64,000 nucleotides of DNA from an uncultured Muribaculaceae bacterium. GTDB lineage: Bacteria; Bacteroidota; Bacteroidia; Bacteroidales; Muribaculaceae. The stretch covers positions 1 through 64,000 of the forward strand of contig CAUBJF010000003.1 of assembly GCA_958436175.1 (NCBI GenBank), given 5' to 3'. Numbering within the stretch: position 1 is the stretch's first letter; every line of letters begins with the position of its first letter. A model generated the notes under the pieces. The model had not been told where the DNA came from. It saw only the letters and a program-made list of their open reading frames with translations, and ran no database searches. Shown here piece after piece: positions 18,264-27,159 of this stretch. A program made the translations under genes and the position numbers.

Positions 18264-19232
18264 GTGAAGAAAATTGGTATAATAGGTGGCGCCGGTTATA
18301 CTGCCGGCGAGCTCCTTCGTCTGCTCATCAACCATCCTGAAGTGGGCGTCAGTTTCGTACATTCGACAAGCAATGCCGGAGAGCCTGTTGTCAATGTCCA
18401 TGAGGGATTGCTCGGCGAGACAGATCTTGTCTTTTCCGATACTCACCCTCTCGACGAGATCGATATTCTGTTTCTCTGCTCGGCTCACGGGCACAGCCGT
18501 AAGTTCTGGGAAGAAAATGAACGTCCTGAGAATCTGATGGTCATCGACCTCGCCCAGGACTTCCGCGACGAGAGCGAAGGCTACGTCTATGGATTGCCCG
18601 AGCTTAATAAGTCGAGGATCGCTTCGGCCAAGTCCGTAGCCAATCCGGGATGCTTCGCAACCGCTCTGCAGTTGTCTCTCCTGCCTCTGGCGGCGGCCGG
18701 CCTGCTGCCTGAAGGTGGTGACATCAATATTACAGCCCTGACAGGCTCGACAGGGGCAGGTGTCAAACCGGGACCGACGACACATTTCAGCTGGCGCAAC
18801 GACAATCTGTCGGTTTATAAGCCTTTTACGCATCAGCATCTAATCGAAATCGGAGCTACTCTGTCCAAGTTGCAACCGGGCAACAGTTCGAAAATCAATT
18901 TTATCCCCATGCGAGGCGATTTCGCAAGAGGAATCTATGCGGTCGCCCATCTTCAATGTCCTTTGACAGAGGAAGAGGTCGTCGCCCTTTATAAGGATTT
19001 CTATAAGGACGCACCTTTCACCGTTGTGAGCGACCGTCCTGTCGACCTCAAGCAGGCTGTCAATACCAACAAAGCCATCGTACATGTCGAGAAGCACGAC
19101 AACCGTCTCCTCATATGTTGTGCCGAGGACAATCTGCTCAAGGGAGCTTCCGGCCAGGCCGTCCAGAATATGAACATAATGCTCGGCCTTGACGAAAGAA
19201 CAGGGCTGCGACTCAAACCTTCCGCTTTTTGA
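18264..19232 (+). CDS. argC: N-acyl-gamma-glutamyl-phosphate reductase
   Basis: ArgC reduces the acylated gamma-glutamyl phosphate to the semialdehyde with NADPH. The 322-residue protein begins with the nucleotide-binding motif GIIGGAGYTAGELLRLL. The catalytic cysteine is Cys130 in NPGCFATALQL. The start is GTG, 3 bases after the argG stop. In Bacteroides the substrate may be the N-succinyl form rather than the N-acetyl form. Confidence 0.96.
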   Translation: MKKIGIIGGAGYTAGELLRLLINHPEVGVSFVHSTSNAGEPVVNVHEGLLGETDLVFSDTHPLDEIDILFLCSAHGHSRKFWEENERPENLMVIDLAQDFRDESEGYVYGLPELNKSRIASAKSVANPGCFATALQLSLLPLAAAGLLPEGGDINITALTGSTGAGVKPGPTTHFSWRNDNLSVYKPFTHQHLIEIGATLSKLQPGNSSKINFIPMRGDFARGIYAVAHLQCPLTEEEVVALYKDFYKDAPFTVVSDRPVDLKQAVNTNKAIVHVEKHDNRLLICCAEDNLLKGASGQAVQNMNIMLGLDERTGLRLKPSAF

Positions 19233-19251
19233 ACCTTTAAGACAACAGACA

Positions 19252-20382
19252 GTGAATCTTTTCGACGTTTATACACTCTACGATATTGAGCCGGTACGCG
19301 GTCGCGGCTGCCATGTTTTCACAGCCGACGGCACAGATTATCTTGACCTTTACGGCGGCCATGCCGTGATATCAATAGGCCATGCACATCCGCGATACGT
19401 GCGTGCCGTGTCCGAGCAGCTTGCCGCACTCGGATTTTATTCGAACTCGGTTCTCAACTCTCTCCAGGATAAACTCGCTGCTAAGCTCGGTAAGGCTTCG
19501 GGCTACGACGACTATTCGCTTTTTCTCTGCAATTCAGGAGCCGAGGCCAATGAAAATGCCATCAAGCTGGCTTCGTTCACTACCGGGCGTGCCAAGGTAC
19601 TTGCTTTCGGTCATGCCTTCCATGGTCGTACCTCGGGAGCTGTCGCTACAACCGACAATCCCGCAATCCGCGCACCTTTCAATGTGACCGACAAGGTCGT
19701 GTTTGTACCTCTCGACGACATCGAAGCTTGCCGCCGCGAGCTTTCCTCCAAGGAATATGCCGCTGTGATGATAGAAGGTATCCAGGGCGTAGCAGGCATC
19801 CATGTCCCGGACGGAAAGTTCCTTCGTGAGCTTGAATCCCTGTGCAAGGAGACCGGGACGCTTCTCATCCTCGACGAGATACAGTCGGGCTATGGGCGTT
19901 CCGGCAAGTTCTTTGCTCATCAGTATGCTGGCATACATCCCGATATTATAACATGTGCCAAGGGTATCGCGAATGGCTTTCCTGCGGCCGCTGTCCTGAT
20001 ATCGCCCGAAATCCCGGCCCGTAAAGGTATGCTCGGCACTACTTTCGGAGGCAATCATCTTGCATGCGCCGCTGCTACCGCGGTGCTCGATGTGATGGAA
20101 GATGAAAAACTGGTAGATAATGCCGCCAAAGTCGGTAAATATCTCATCGACGAACTCCGTAAGATGCCGGAAGTGAAGGAGGTGAGAGGTCTCGGTCTGA
20201 TGATAGGGCTCGAGGTCGAAGGCTTTACAGGGCCGGAACTCCGACGCAAGCTACTATTCGAACACCATATATTCACCGGCGGTGCAGGCCAGTACACCGT
20301 CCGTCTTCTCCCGGCACTCTCGCTGTCGATGGATGAAGCAGACCATTTCTTAACCGAATTCCGGAAGGCCGTACAAAAATAA
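19252..20382 (+). CDS. argD: N-acylornithine aminotransferase
   Basis: This class III pyridoxal-phosphate aminotransferase makes N-acylornithine from the semialdehyde and glutamate. The 376-residue protein has the cofactor lysine in TCAKGIANGFP (about Lys237) and LILDEIQSGYGRSG upstream of it. The GTG at 19252 is chosen because the protein then begins MNLFDVYTLYDI, as Bacteroidetes ArgD proteins do, and it clears the argC stop by 19 bases. An ATG at 19189 would overlap argC by 44 bases. Confidence 0.95.
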   Translation: MNLFDVYTLYDIEPVRGRGCHVFTADGTDYLDLYGGHAVISIGHAHPRYVRAVSEQLAALGFYSNSVLNSLQDKLAAKLGKASGYDDYSLFLCNSGAEANENAIKLASFTTGRAKVLAFGHAFHGRTSGAVATTDNPAIRAPFNVTDKVVFVPLDDIEACRRELSSKEYAAVMIEGIQGVAGIHVPDGKFLRELESLCKETGTLLILDEIQSGYGRSGKFFAHQYAGIHPDIITCAKGIANGFPAAAVLISPEIPARKGMLGTTFGGNHLACAAATAVLDVMEDEKLVDNAAKVGKYLIDELRKMPEVKEVRGLGLMIGLEVEGFTGPELRRKLLFEHHIFTGGAGQYTVRLLPALSLSMDEADHFLTEFRKAVQK

Positions 20383-20383
20383 T

Positions 20384-21337
20384 ATGAAAAAATTTACATG
20401 TGTGGCCGATATCGGCCCCCTCGACAAGGCTGTCGCGGAAGCTGCCTTGATAAAGAAAAACCGCTTCGCATTCACAGAGCTTGGACGCAACAAGACTTTG
20501 TTGATGATATTTTTTAATTCTTCTCTCCGTACGAGGCTTTCTACGCAGAAGGCCGCTATGAACCTTGGTATGAACGTGATGGTCCTCGATGTCAACCAAG
20601 GAGCATGGAAGCTTGAAACAGAGCGCGGAGTGGTGATGGATGGCGATAAGGCAGAACATCTCCTCGAAGCTATACCTGTGATGGGCTCTTATTGCGATAT
20701 TATAGGAGTGCGCTCTTTCGCAGCTCTTAAAGACAGAACTGAGGACTATGAAGAACGTGTCCTCGATCAGTTCATCCGTTATTCCGGTCGTCCTGTCTTC
20801 AGCATGGAGGCTGCTACACGCCATCCCCTGCAGAGCCTTGCCGACCTTATCACTATCGAGGAATTCAAGACCAAGCCACGTCCGAAGGTAGTCATGACCT
20901 GGGCTCCGCATCCTCGCGCGCTACCCCAGGCCGTACCGAACTCCTTTGCTGAATGGATGAACGCCACCGACTATGACTTCGTAATAACTCATCCTCATGG
21001 TTATGAACTCGACAAGTCCTTCACTGGCAGAGCTGTCATTGAGTATGACCAGCGCAAGGCCCTCGAAGGAGCCGACTTCGTATATGCGAAGAACTGGTCG
21101 GCCTACGGCGAGCCAAACTATGGCAAGGTGCTCTCGACCGACCGTGGCTGGACTGTAGATGCTGCGAAAATGGCTCTTACCGACAATGCTTTTTTCATGC
21201 ACTGTCTGCCTGTACGCCGCAATATGATAGTAACCGACGATGTGATAGAGTCGGAACGCAGTATTGTTATTCCGGAGGCTGCCAACCGTGAGTTTTCCGC
21301 CCAGCTCGTCCTCAAACGCATGCTTGAAAGCCTATGA
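20384..21337 (+). CDS. argF': N-succinylornithine carbamoyltransferase (ArgF'-type)
   Basis: This 317-residue transcarbamylase uses carbamoyl phosphate, bound by the FFNSSLRTRLST motif (residues 43-54), to carbamoylate an acylated ornithine. It follows the B. fragilis succinylornithine enzyme closely from memory, including DVNQGAWKLE, FSMEAATRHPLQS and HCLPVRRN. The residue that separates succinyl- from acetyl-ornithine enzymes (Pro90 in the B. fragilis enzyme, Glu in AOTCase) is here Ala90, in GDKAEHLLEA. A small residue should still admit the succinyl group. It overlaps argB by 4 bases. Confidence 0.92.
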   Translation: MKKFTCVADIGPLDKAVAEAALIKKNRFAFTELGRNKTLLMIFFNSSLRTRLSTQKAAMNLGMNVMVLDVNQGAWKLETERGVVMDGDKAEHLLEAIPVMGSYCDIIGVRSFAALKDRTEDYEERVLDQFIRYSGRPVFSMEAATRHPLQSLADLITIEEFKTKPRPKVVMTWAPHPRALPQAVPNSFAEWMNATDYDFVITHPHGYELDKSFTGRAVIEYDQRKALEGADFVYAKNWSAYGEPNYGKVLSTDRGWTVDAAKMALTDNAFFMHCLPVRRNMIVTDDVIESERSIVIPEAANREFSAQLVLKRMLESL

Positions 21338-22107
21338 TAAGCGTTGTGAAAATCGGTGGCAACGTCATCGATAATCCCGAGGCTCTCAAATCCTTCCTGA
21401 GGGACTTTGCCGCGCTCGAAGGCCCGAAGATACTTGTGCATGGCGGCGGTAAGGAAGCTACACGCCTGAGCGAGACGCTGGGCGTTGAGACGACGATGAT
21501 CGACGGTCGCCGCGTCACCGACGGACGGACGCTCGATATCGTGACAATGGTCTATGCAGGCCTTGTCAACAAGCGTATTGTCGCCATTCTTCAATCGCTC
21601 GGCTGTAACGCTGTCGGGCTCAGCGGTGCTGATGGAAACCTCATTCCGGCTCAGCGCCGCAGTCCTGAGCCTGTCGATTACGGCTTTGTCGGAGACATCG
21701 ATTCCGAAAAACTTTCCGATGCCTTCCTGCGTCATCTTTTAGATTATGGGTACTTACCGGTAATCTGCGCCATCTGCCACGATGGGAAAGGTTCGTTGCT
21801 TAATTGTAATGCCGATTCTATTGCAGGAGCGGTGGCTGTTGCAGCTTCGAGAATCGGCAATACACGACTCACGTTCTGTTTCGAGAAGAAGGGCGTGATG
21901 GCCGATGTCGATGATGACAATTCTGTGATTCCGCTTGTCACGGCAGTGTCCTTCGAGCAGCTGAAGAAAGATGGAATAGTAGCCAAAGGCATGCTGCCGA
22001 AGTTGCGCAATGCTCTCGACTCGGCGGCAGCCGGTGTCTCCGAAGTACGGATATGCCGTGCGGACGCTATTCTATGCGAAGGTGGCACCATTATACGTAC
22101 GTTATGA
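21334..22107 (+). CDS. argB: N-acylglutamate kinase
   Basis: ArgB phosphorylates N-acylglutamate. The 257-residue protein shows the amino-acid kinase motif VVKIGGNVIDN at its start and VHGGGKEATRLSETLG near residue 33. The region NKRIVAILQSLGCNAVGLSGAD is also typical. It overlaps its neighbours by 4 bases on both sides (ATGA junctions), indicating translational coupling within the arg cluster. Confidence 0.95.
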   Translation: MISVVKIGGNVIDNPEALKSFLRDFAALEGPKILVHGGGKEATRLSETLGVETTMIDGRRVTDGRTLDIVTMVYAGLVNKRIVAILQSLGCNAVGLSGADGNLIPAQRRSPEPVDYGFVGDIDSEKLSDAFLRHLLDYGYLPVICAICHDGKGSLLNCNADSIAGAVAVAASRIGNTRLTFCFEKKGVMADVDDDNSVIPLVTAVSFEQLKKDGIVAKGMLPKLRNALDSAAAGVSEVRICRADAILCEGGTIIRTL

Positions 22108-23204
22108 CTACGGCAGAAAAGCATCCACGTTTTGACGATGCAGTGGCACTCCTGCAAAGGCTCGTTACAACGCCATCTTTTTCGAACGAAGAGGATGCTA
22201 CGGCTGTAATATGGCATGACTGGCTGCATGAGAAAGGAGTTTCGAATGTACTCCGTTTTAAAAACAATGTCTATGCTCTGTCAGCGGATTTCGACAGTAG
22301 CAAGCCAATCCTGATGCTCAATTCGCATCACGACACGGTGCGCCCGGCGGCTTCCTATACCCGCGACCCTTTCAGCGCGGAGTTATCACGAGGAAGGTTG
22401 TACGGCCTCGGCAGCAACGATGCGGGAGCGTCCGGTGTGTGCCTCGCATCTGCTTTCCTCGACCTTATAGATACCCGGAATCTCCCGGTCAACCTTATTC
22501 TTGCCATTACAGCATCGGAAGAAGTGATGGGCGAGTACGGTATGAGGGCTTTCCTGCCCGAACTCAAATTACGCGGCATCGTGCCCGACATGGTGCTTGT
22601 CGGGGAGCCAACAGGCATGCAGCCGGCCATCGCCGAGCGAGGACTCCTCGTGTTCGATTGCGAGACTAAAGGCAGATCTGGCCATGCCGCACGTGAAGAA
22701 GGCATTAATGCCATCTACAGAGCCATGGAGGATATCGATGCTCTCCGTACTTTCTCGCCTGAGAGAGAAAGCAGTGTCCTCGGGCCTATAAAAGTGAGTG
22801 TCACACAGATACAGGCAGGGACCCAGCACAATGTGGTGCCGGATGTATGCCGATATGTGGCCGATGTCCGCACCACGGATGCATATACCAACGAAGAAAC
22901 CGTAAGGATGCTGCGTCAGAATGTTCGGTGGAGCGAACTGACACCTCGTTCGACACGCATACATGCCTCGGTCATAGACTGTGGCCATCCTCTTGTCCGC
23001 AGTGCCGTAGACTTCGGTCGCGAACCATTCGTATCGGCGACAACTTCCGACATGGCTCTCATGCCCGGTATTCCGTCCTTGAAAATGGGCCCGGGGCTGT
23101 CGAGCCGCTCGCACATAGCCGATGAGTTCGTGCTTCTCGACGAAATAAACGAAGCTCTTTTCCTTTATCCCAAACTTATAATAAATTTGAAAAACTATGT
23201 CTAA
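22104..23204 (+). CDS. argE': M20-family deacylase, probable N-acyl-ornithine/citrulline deacylase
   Basis: This 366-residue M20 metallohydrolase has the metal-binding phrase LNSHHDTVRPA, the second ligand region YGLGSNDAGASG, and the catalytic glutamate in ASEEVMGEYGM. Its place between argB and argH points to removal of the acyl group from the arginine intermediate. If the carbamoyltransferase uses succinylornithine, the natural substrate would be N-succinylcitrulline. The ATG at 22104 overlaps the argB stop as ATGA; an upstream in-frame ATG would read through argB. Confidence 0.9.
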   Translation: MTTAEKHPRFDDAVALLQRLVTTPSFSNEEDATAVIWHDWLHEKGVSNVLRFKNNVYALSADFDSSKPILMLNSHHDTVRPAASYTRDPFSAELSRGRLYGLGSNDAGASGVCLASAFLDLIDTRNLPVNLILAITASEEVMGEYGMRAFLPELKLRGIVPDMVLVGEPTGMQPAIAERGLLVFDCETKGRSGHAAREEGINAIYRAMEDIDALRTFSPERESSVLGPIKVSVTQIQAGTQHNVVPDVCRYVADVRTTDAYTNEETVRMLRQNVRWSELTPRSTRIHASVIDCGHPLVRSAVDFGREPFVSATTSDMALMPGIPSLKMGPGLSSRSHIADEFVLLDEINEALFLYPKLIINLKNYV

Positions 23205-24498
23205 GCAGCTATGGAATAAGGGCTTCGAGCCCGATAAGATGATAGAGCGATTCACTGTCGGCAAAGACCGCGAACTTGACATGCGCCTGGCGCGATACGA
23301 TGTACAAGGCTCGATCGCACATATAAAGATGCTACGAAAGATTGACCTTCTGACGCAGGAAGAGCTCGACATGCTGCTGCCGGCGCTTAACGATATAGCT
23401 GGGTCTATAGAAAAGGGTGAATTCGTTATCGAGGAGGGGGTCGAGGACGTACATTCGCAGGTCGAGTTTATCCTGACTTCCCGTCTCGGCGATGTGGGCA
23501 AGAAAATTCACTCGGGGCGGTCGCGCAACGACCAGGTGCTCGTGGATCTCAAGCTTTTCTTCCGTGACGAGCTTCGGCGCATGGCCGGTGCTGTGGAGCG
23601 CCTTTTCGAGCGTCTCCAGTCATTGTCGGAAGAACATAAGGACAAGCTCATGCCTGGGTATACGCATCTTCAGATAGCCATGCCCTCATCCTTCGGACTC
23701 TGGTTCGGGGCATATGCCGAATCTCTGACCGACGACATGCAGCTCGTCATTGCTGCTTATAATATCGCCAACCAGAATCCTCTTGGTTCTGCGGCAGGAT
23801 ATGGCTCCTCATTTCCTCTGGATCGTGAGATGACAACAGATTTACTTGGATTCGCATGCCCTCATTACAATGTAGTGGCAGCCCAGATGAGCAGAGGTAA
23901 GACGGAACGTGCCATTGCCGCTGCTGTTGCCGCAGTGGCTTCCACCCTGAGTCATCTTGCCATGGATGTGTGCATGTGGATGTGCGGAAACTTCGGATTT
24001 GTCTCTTTCCCGGACGAGCTGACAACAGGTTCGAGCATTATGCCACACAAGAAGAACCCTGATGTGTTCGAGATAATGCGCGGCAAATGCAACCGCCTTC
24101 AGTCGGTGCCAAACGAACTTACTATCCTTACAGCCAATCTGCCCTTGGGTTATAACCGAGACCTGCAGCTTATGAAAGACATCGTCTTTCCGGCAACCGA
24201 CGAGCTTATCGATTGTCTCGATATGGCAGACTTCATGCTCGGCCATATAAGGGTGAAGGACAATATCCTTGACGATCCTCGCTACAACTATATTTTTACG
24301 GTTGAGGATGTCAACCGTCTTGTCGTCGAGGGAGTGCCTTTCCGCGATGCATACCGGCGTGTCGGCATGGAGGTGCAGGACGGAAGCTACAAACCGACCC
24401 GGGAGATATGCCATACACATATGGGCAGTATAGGAAATCTTGCCAACGCACAGATTGCATCCAAAATGAAAAAGCTTCTTGCACGGATGGATGATTAG
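23197..24498 (+). CDS. argH: Argininosuccinate lyase
   Basis: ArgH splits argininosuccinate into arginine and fumarate. The 433-residue protein has the fumarase/aspartase signature GSSIMPHKKNPDVFE near residue 277, and HSGRSRNDQV early on. It overlaps the M20 gene by 8 bases and ends the arg train. Confidence 0.97.
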   Translation: MSKQLWNKGFEPDKMIERFTVGKDRELDMRLARYDVQGSIAHIKMLRKIDLLTQEELDMLLPALNDIAGSIEKGEFVIEEGVEDVHSQVEFILTSRLGDVGKKIHSGRSRNDQVLVDLKLFFRDELRRMAGAVERLFERLQSLSEEHKDKLMPGYTHLQIAMPSSFGLWFGAYAESLTDDMQLVIAAYNIANQNPLGSAAGYGSSFPLDREMTTDLLGFACPHYNVVAAQMSRGKTERAIAAAVAAVASTLSHLAMDVCMWMCGNFGFVSFPDELTTGSSIMPHKKNPDVFEIMRGKCNRLQSVPNELTILTANLPLGYNRDLQLMKDIVFPATDELIDCLDMADFMLGHIRVKDNILDDPRYNYIFTVEDVNRLVVEGVPFRDAYRRVGMEVQDGSYKPTREICHTHMGSIGNLANAQIASKMKKLLARMDD

Positions 24499-24577
24499 AG
24501 ATTTTTCAGTTATTTTTTTGGAAATAGAAAATTTGTTGTTAAATTCGTAGCATCAGATTCATAGCGGAAAGGATGCT

Positions 24578-25480
24578 ATGTTGTATAACAGATTTTATAG
24601 CTATCTCAGTGGCGAAGCCGGACGGTCGCCCATGACAGTGGCGTCCTACCGGAGCGACCTGGAGTCGTACCGGACATGGCTTGCGGCCAACGGTATCGAT
24701 GACCCTTGTGCGGCTACTCTCGCCGACATGCGCATGTGGATATCGTCGATGGCAACCGGAGGCATGAAGCCTTCCTCGCTTGTCCGCAAGATTCAGGCGC
24801 TCAGGGCTTTCTATACATATCTTGTACGGCGGCACGGGCTCGCTTCGAATCCCGCCAGGAGGCTTGTGGCTCCGAGAGTGCCTCATCCCCTTCCTTCGTT
24901 TATACAGGAAGAAGAAATGATGAAGACAATCGACGATCTCGATGCCGGCACCTCCGATTTTATCAAGGCAAGGAATGCACTGATTGTCACGATGCTCTAC
25001 AGTACTGGGATGCGCGAGTCTGAATTAACCGGTCTCCGTGATGCCGCTGTCGATACTTCCCGTTGCGAACTAAAGGTGCTCGGTAAGCGTAATAAAGAAA
25101 GGATGATTCCTTTCGGGACCGAGCTCAAAGAAATGATAGACCACTACAGACTACTTCGCAAAAGGCGCTTCCCCGGTATAAAACCGGAGATGTTCTTCCT
25201 GCGCAAGAACGGTGCCCCGGTCTATCGAATGCTCGTCTATCGCGTGGTACACCAGACCCTCGTCGAGGCTGATGTCAATGTGGCCCGTCGGTCGCCTCAT
25301 ACCTTGCGGCATTCTTTTGCTACCGACATGCTCAACAACGGCGCCGACCTCAATGCCGTCCAGAAGCTGCTCGGACATGCATCGCTCGAAACGACTCAAA
25401 GATATACCCATCTTACATATCGAGAACTTCAAAACAATTACAAACTTGCACATCCTCGTGCACAAAAAATGGAGGATTAA
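24578..25480 (+). CDS. xerC: Xer-family tyrosine recombinase (chromosomal)
   Basis: The 300-residue protein matches the size of XerC/XerD. All catalytic residues are present: Arg146 (STGMRESEL), Lys170, His241 and Arg244 (HTLRHSFATD), His267 (LGHASLE) and Tyr276. It likely resolves chromosome dimers at dif. The partner hpf starts 2 bases downstream, and the pair sits outside the mobile element. It differs from the two longer element integrases at 39.9-42.2 kb. Confidence 0.9.
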   Translation: MLYNRFYSYLSGEAGRSPMTVASYRSDLESYRTWLAANGIDDPCAATLADMRMWISSMATGGMKPSSLVRKIQALRAFYTYLVRRHGLASNPARRLVAPRVPHPLPSFIQEEEMMKTIDDLDAGTSDFIKARNALIVTMLYSTGMRESELTGLRDAAVDTSRCELKVLGKRNKERMIPFGTELKEMIDHYRLLRKRRFPGIKPEMFFLRKNGAPVYRMLVYRVVHQTLVEADVNVARRSPHTLRHSFATDMLNNGADLNAVQKLLGHASLETTQRYTHLTYRELQNNYKLAHPRAQKMED

Positions 25481-25482
25481 CC

Positions 25483-25776
25483 ATGGATGTAAGAATTCAA
25501 GCTATCCACTTTGAAATCGCCGACCGTCTCACCGATTTCGTCAATAAGAAAATCGACAAACTGACACGCCGATATCCCGAAGTGAACACTGTGGAAGTCA
25601 ATCTTCGACTTATCAAACCTGAAACAGCCATGAACAAGGAGGCGGTTATCCGTGTCGCTATTCCGCAGCATCCCGATGCAGTGGCAACAAAGGTGGCCGA
25701 CACTTTCGAAGAAGCTGTCGACCTCGCTCTTGAGGCAGTGGAACGCCAGCTCGGAAAGAACAAAGAAAAGAAGTAA
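25483..25776 (+). CDS. hpf: Ribosome hibernation-promoting factor (short HPF/RaiA type)
   Basis: This 97-residue protein belongs to the family that binds the 30S decoding region in slow growth. The beta-alpha fold is suggested by MDVRIQAIHFEIADRL and the basic stretch at the end (QLGKNKEKK). No long-form dimerisation domain is present. It follows the Xer gene at 2 bases and precedes the TlpA-like gene by 10. Confidence 0.92.
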   Translation: MDVRIQAIHFEIADRLTDFVNKKIDKLTRRYPEVNTVEVNLRLIKPETAMNKEAVIRVAIPQHPDAVATKVADTFEEAVDLALEAVERQLGKNKEKK

Positions 25777-25786
25777 CAGCTCATAA

Positions 25787-26809
25787 ATGAAACTAAGAAC
25801 CCTTATTCTGGCCGGCGCCCTGATGGTCGCCGGCTCTACTTACGCAGAGCACTTCAAAGTGCTCGTGCCCCTGAGCGAAGATTATAACGGCGCTATGGCC
25901 CGCCTTGTCGACTATGACAGCGGCGAGACGCTCGACAGCGTTCTCGTTGCCGACCAGCATGCCCTGTTCGAGGGTGAAATCGATGAGGCGAAGCTCGGGC
26001 GTGTCATGGTAGATTCGAACCGTACACCAGTATTCATCCTCGAAGGTGGATCTATCTCCTTCAGTGCCGACGGTTCGCCTTTCGGGTCGATGCTTAACGA
26101 CGAGATGCGCGAGCTCGGAAATCATCTCAACGCTCTTTCTAAAGAATATCAGAACGCCACTACCGACGCAGACCGAAAAGGCGTCGAGGGCAAGTTCGAG
26201 AAAGCCATAACAACAGTTATGGACCAGAACAAGGACAATATGCTCGGCTACCTGATGTTTCTCCAGAGTCGTGCGCAGCAGCTCGATGCCAAGGACCTGA
26301 AGAAAGAACTCGAAGTATATCCTTATTTTGCAGGACGCAAGCGTGTGGCAAAAATCATCGAGAATGCCGAGCGTCGCGAGGCCACGCAGCCAGGTGGCAA
26401 GTTTCTCGACTTTGAGGTGACTTACGACGGCAAGACATTGCGTCTCAGCGACCATGTAGGCAAAGGTCACTACACCCTTGTCGATTTCTGGGCCAGCTGG
26501 TGCGGCCCATGTATACGTCAGACAGCTGTGCTGAAAGACATCTATAACAAGTATAAGGACAACGGTAATCTTGAAGTGCTTGGCGTAGCTGTCTGGGATC
26601 AGCCCGAAGACACCAAGCGCGCCATCGAGCAGCACCAGCTGCCCTGGGAGTGCATCATCAATGCACAGACCATACCTACCGACCTCTACGGCATCTCGGG
26701 AATACCCTGTATCATCCTCTTCGGGCCTGACGGTACTATCCTCAGTCGCGACAAGCAGGACGATGCTCTCAAGGCTGATGTCGATGCGGCTATGGAAGGC
26801 CGGCTCTAA
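25787..26809 (+). CDS. TlpA/ResA-like thiol-disulfide protein with N-terminal DUF4369-like domain
   Basis: The 340-residue protein has a signal peptide of about 20 residues ending at TYA. The N-terminal half looks like the DUF4369 domain of Bacteroidetes redox proteins. The C-terminal half is a thioredoxin fold with FWASWCGPCIRQ, Cys239 and Cys242. It should act in the periplasm on disulfides. Its stop codon overlaps the stop of the separated vanZ tail on the other strand. Confidence 0.9.
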   Translation: MKLRTLILAGALMVAGSTYAEHFKVLVPLSEDYNGAMARLVDYDSGETLDSVLVADQHALFEGEIDEAKLGRVMVDSNRTPVFILEGGSISFSADGSPFGSMLNDEMRELGNHLNALSKEYQNATTDADRKGVEGKFEKAITTVMDQNKDNMLGYLMFLQSRAQQLDAKDLKKELEVYPYFAGRKRVAKIIENAERREATQPGGKFLDFEVTYDGKTLRLSDHVGKGHYTLVDFWASWCGPCIRQTAVLKDIYNKYKDNGNLEVLGVAVWDQPEDTKRAIEQHQLPWECIINAQTIPTDLYGISGIPCIILFGPDGTILSRDKQDDALKADVDAAMEGRL

Positions 26810-26865
26810 TTGGATCCCTTGCCGACTTTCAGCACTTTCCTGATAGCGGTAGGCGCGGCGAAGTA
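26806..26865 (-). pseudogene. Detached 3' end of the vanZ-family gene
   Basis: On the minus strand these 20 codons read YFAAPTAIRKVLKVGKGSN and a stop. There is no start and no upstream frame of its own. The segment continues, in frame and in order, the vanZ-family gene at 42461-42817, whose reading stops at the same TAGCCTA sequence. Joining the two gives a 137-residue VanZ-like protein. The insertion of the mobile element separated them. Confidence 0.85.
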
Positions 26866-26870
26866 GGCTA
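26864..26870. repeat. attL core TAGGCTA
   Basis: Left copy of the core direct repeat. The inner flank TTACCCC is the inverted counterpart of the inner flank GGGTAT at the right end. The outer flank is the vanZ 3' tail. Confidence 0.8.
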
Positions 26871-27159
26871 TTACCCCAATTATCTGACATAACATCCATA
26901 AAAATAGCCTTATATATTGGAATTTTTGGATTATAAGAAACAAATTAGAAACAGATATGATTTTTATTTGTATGCTTGATTAATACGGGGAGATTTACCA
27001 TCTAACCAACAAGGAGTATCGTTTTCCCGGCACAATTAAAGCTTGTGGGAGTCAGTATTTTGTGGTAATTTTGCATAAGGGAAGAGGCATAGCGTTTTGT
27101 TCTATGTAATTCATCTTGGCACCTGATATGAACAACGAGAATCAGCAACATCCAAAGAT
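26871..27159. other. Left end of the element, A+T-rich, non-coding
   Basis: This stretch holds no convincing gene on either strand. It contains the inner att arm (TTACCCCAATTAT from 26871) and the promoter of the Crp/Fnr gene. Confidence 0.6.
27043..27073 (+). promoter_or_regulatory. Promoter of the Crp/Fnr-family gene
   Basis: TTG (27043-27045), a 20-base spacer and TAATTTTG (27066-27073) fit the Bacteroidetes -33/-7 pattern. The leader to the start at 27160 is about 80 bases. Confidence 0.65.

Noticed and set aside
16941..18839. A 632-codon open frame antisense to argG and argC
   Set aside because: It is the mirror of two certain genes with strong codon bias. Its product is Cys/Arg-rich, shows no domain and has no promoter.
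19189..19251. ATG at 19189 as the argD start
   Set aside because: It overlaps argC by 44 bases and adds residues not seen in the family. GTG at 19252 gives the expected N-terminus.
24578..25480. The Xer recombinase at 24.6 kb as the integrase of the element
   Set aside because: It lies outside the att sites, is of XerC/D size, and is paired with hpf, so it belongs to the chromosome.
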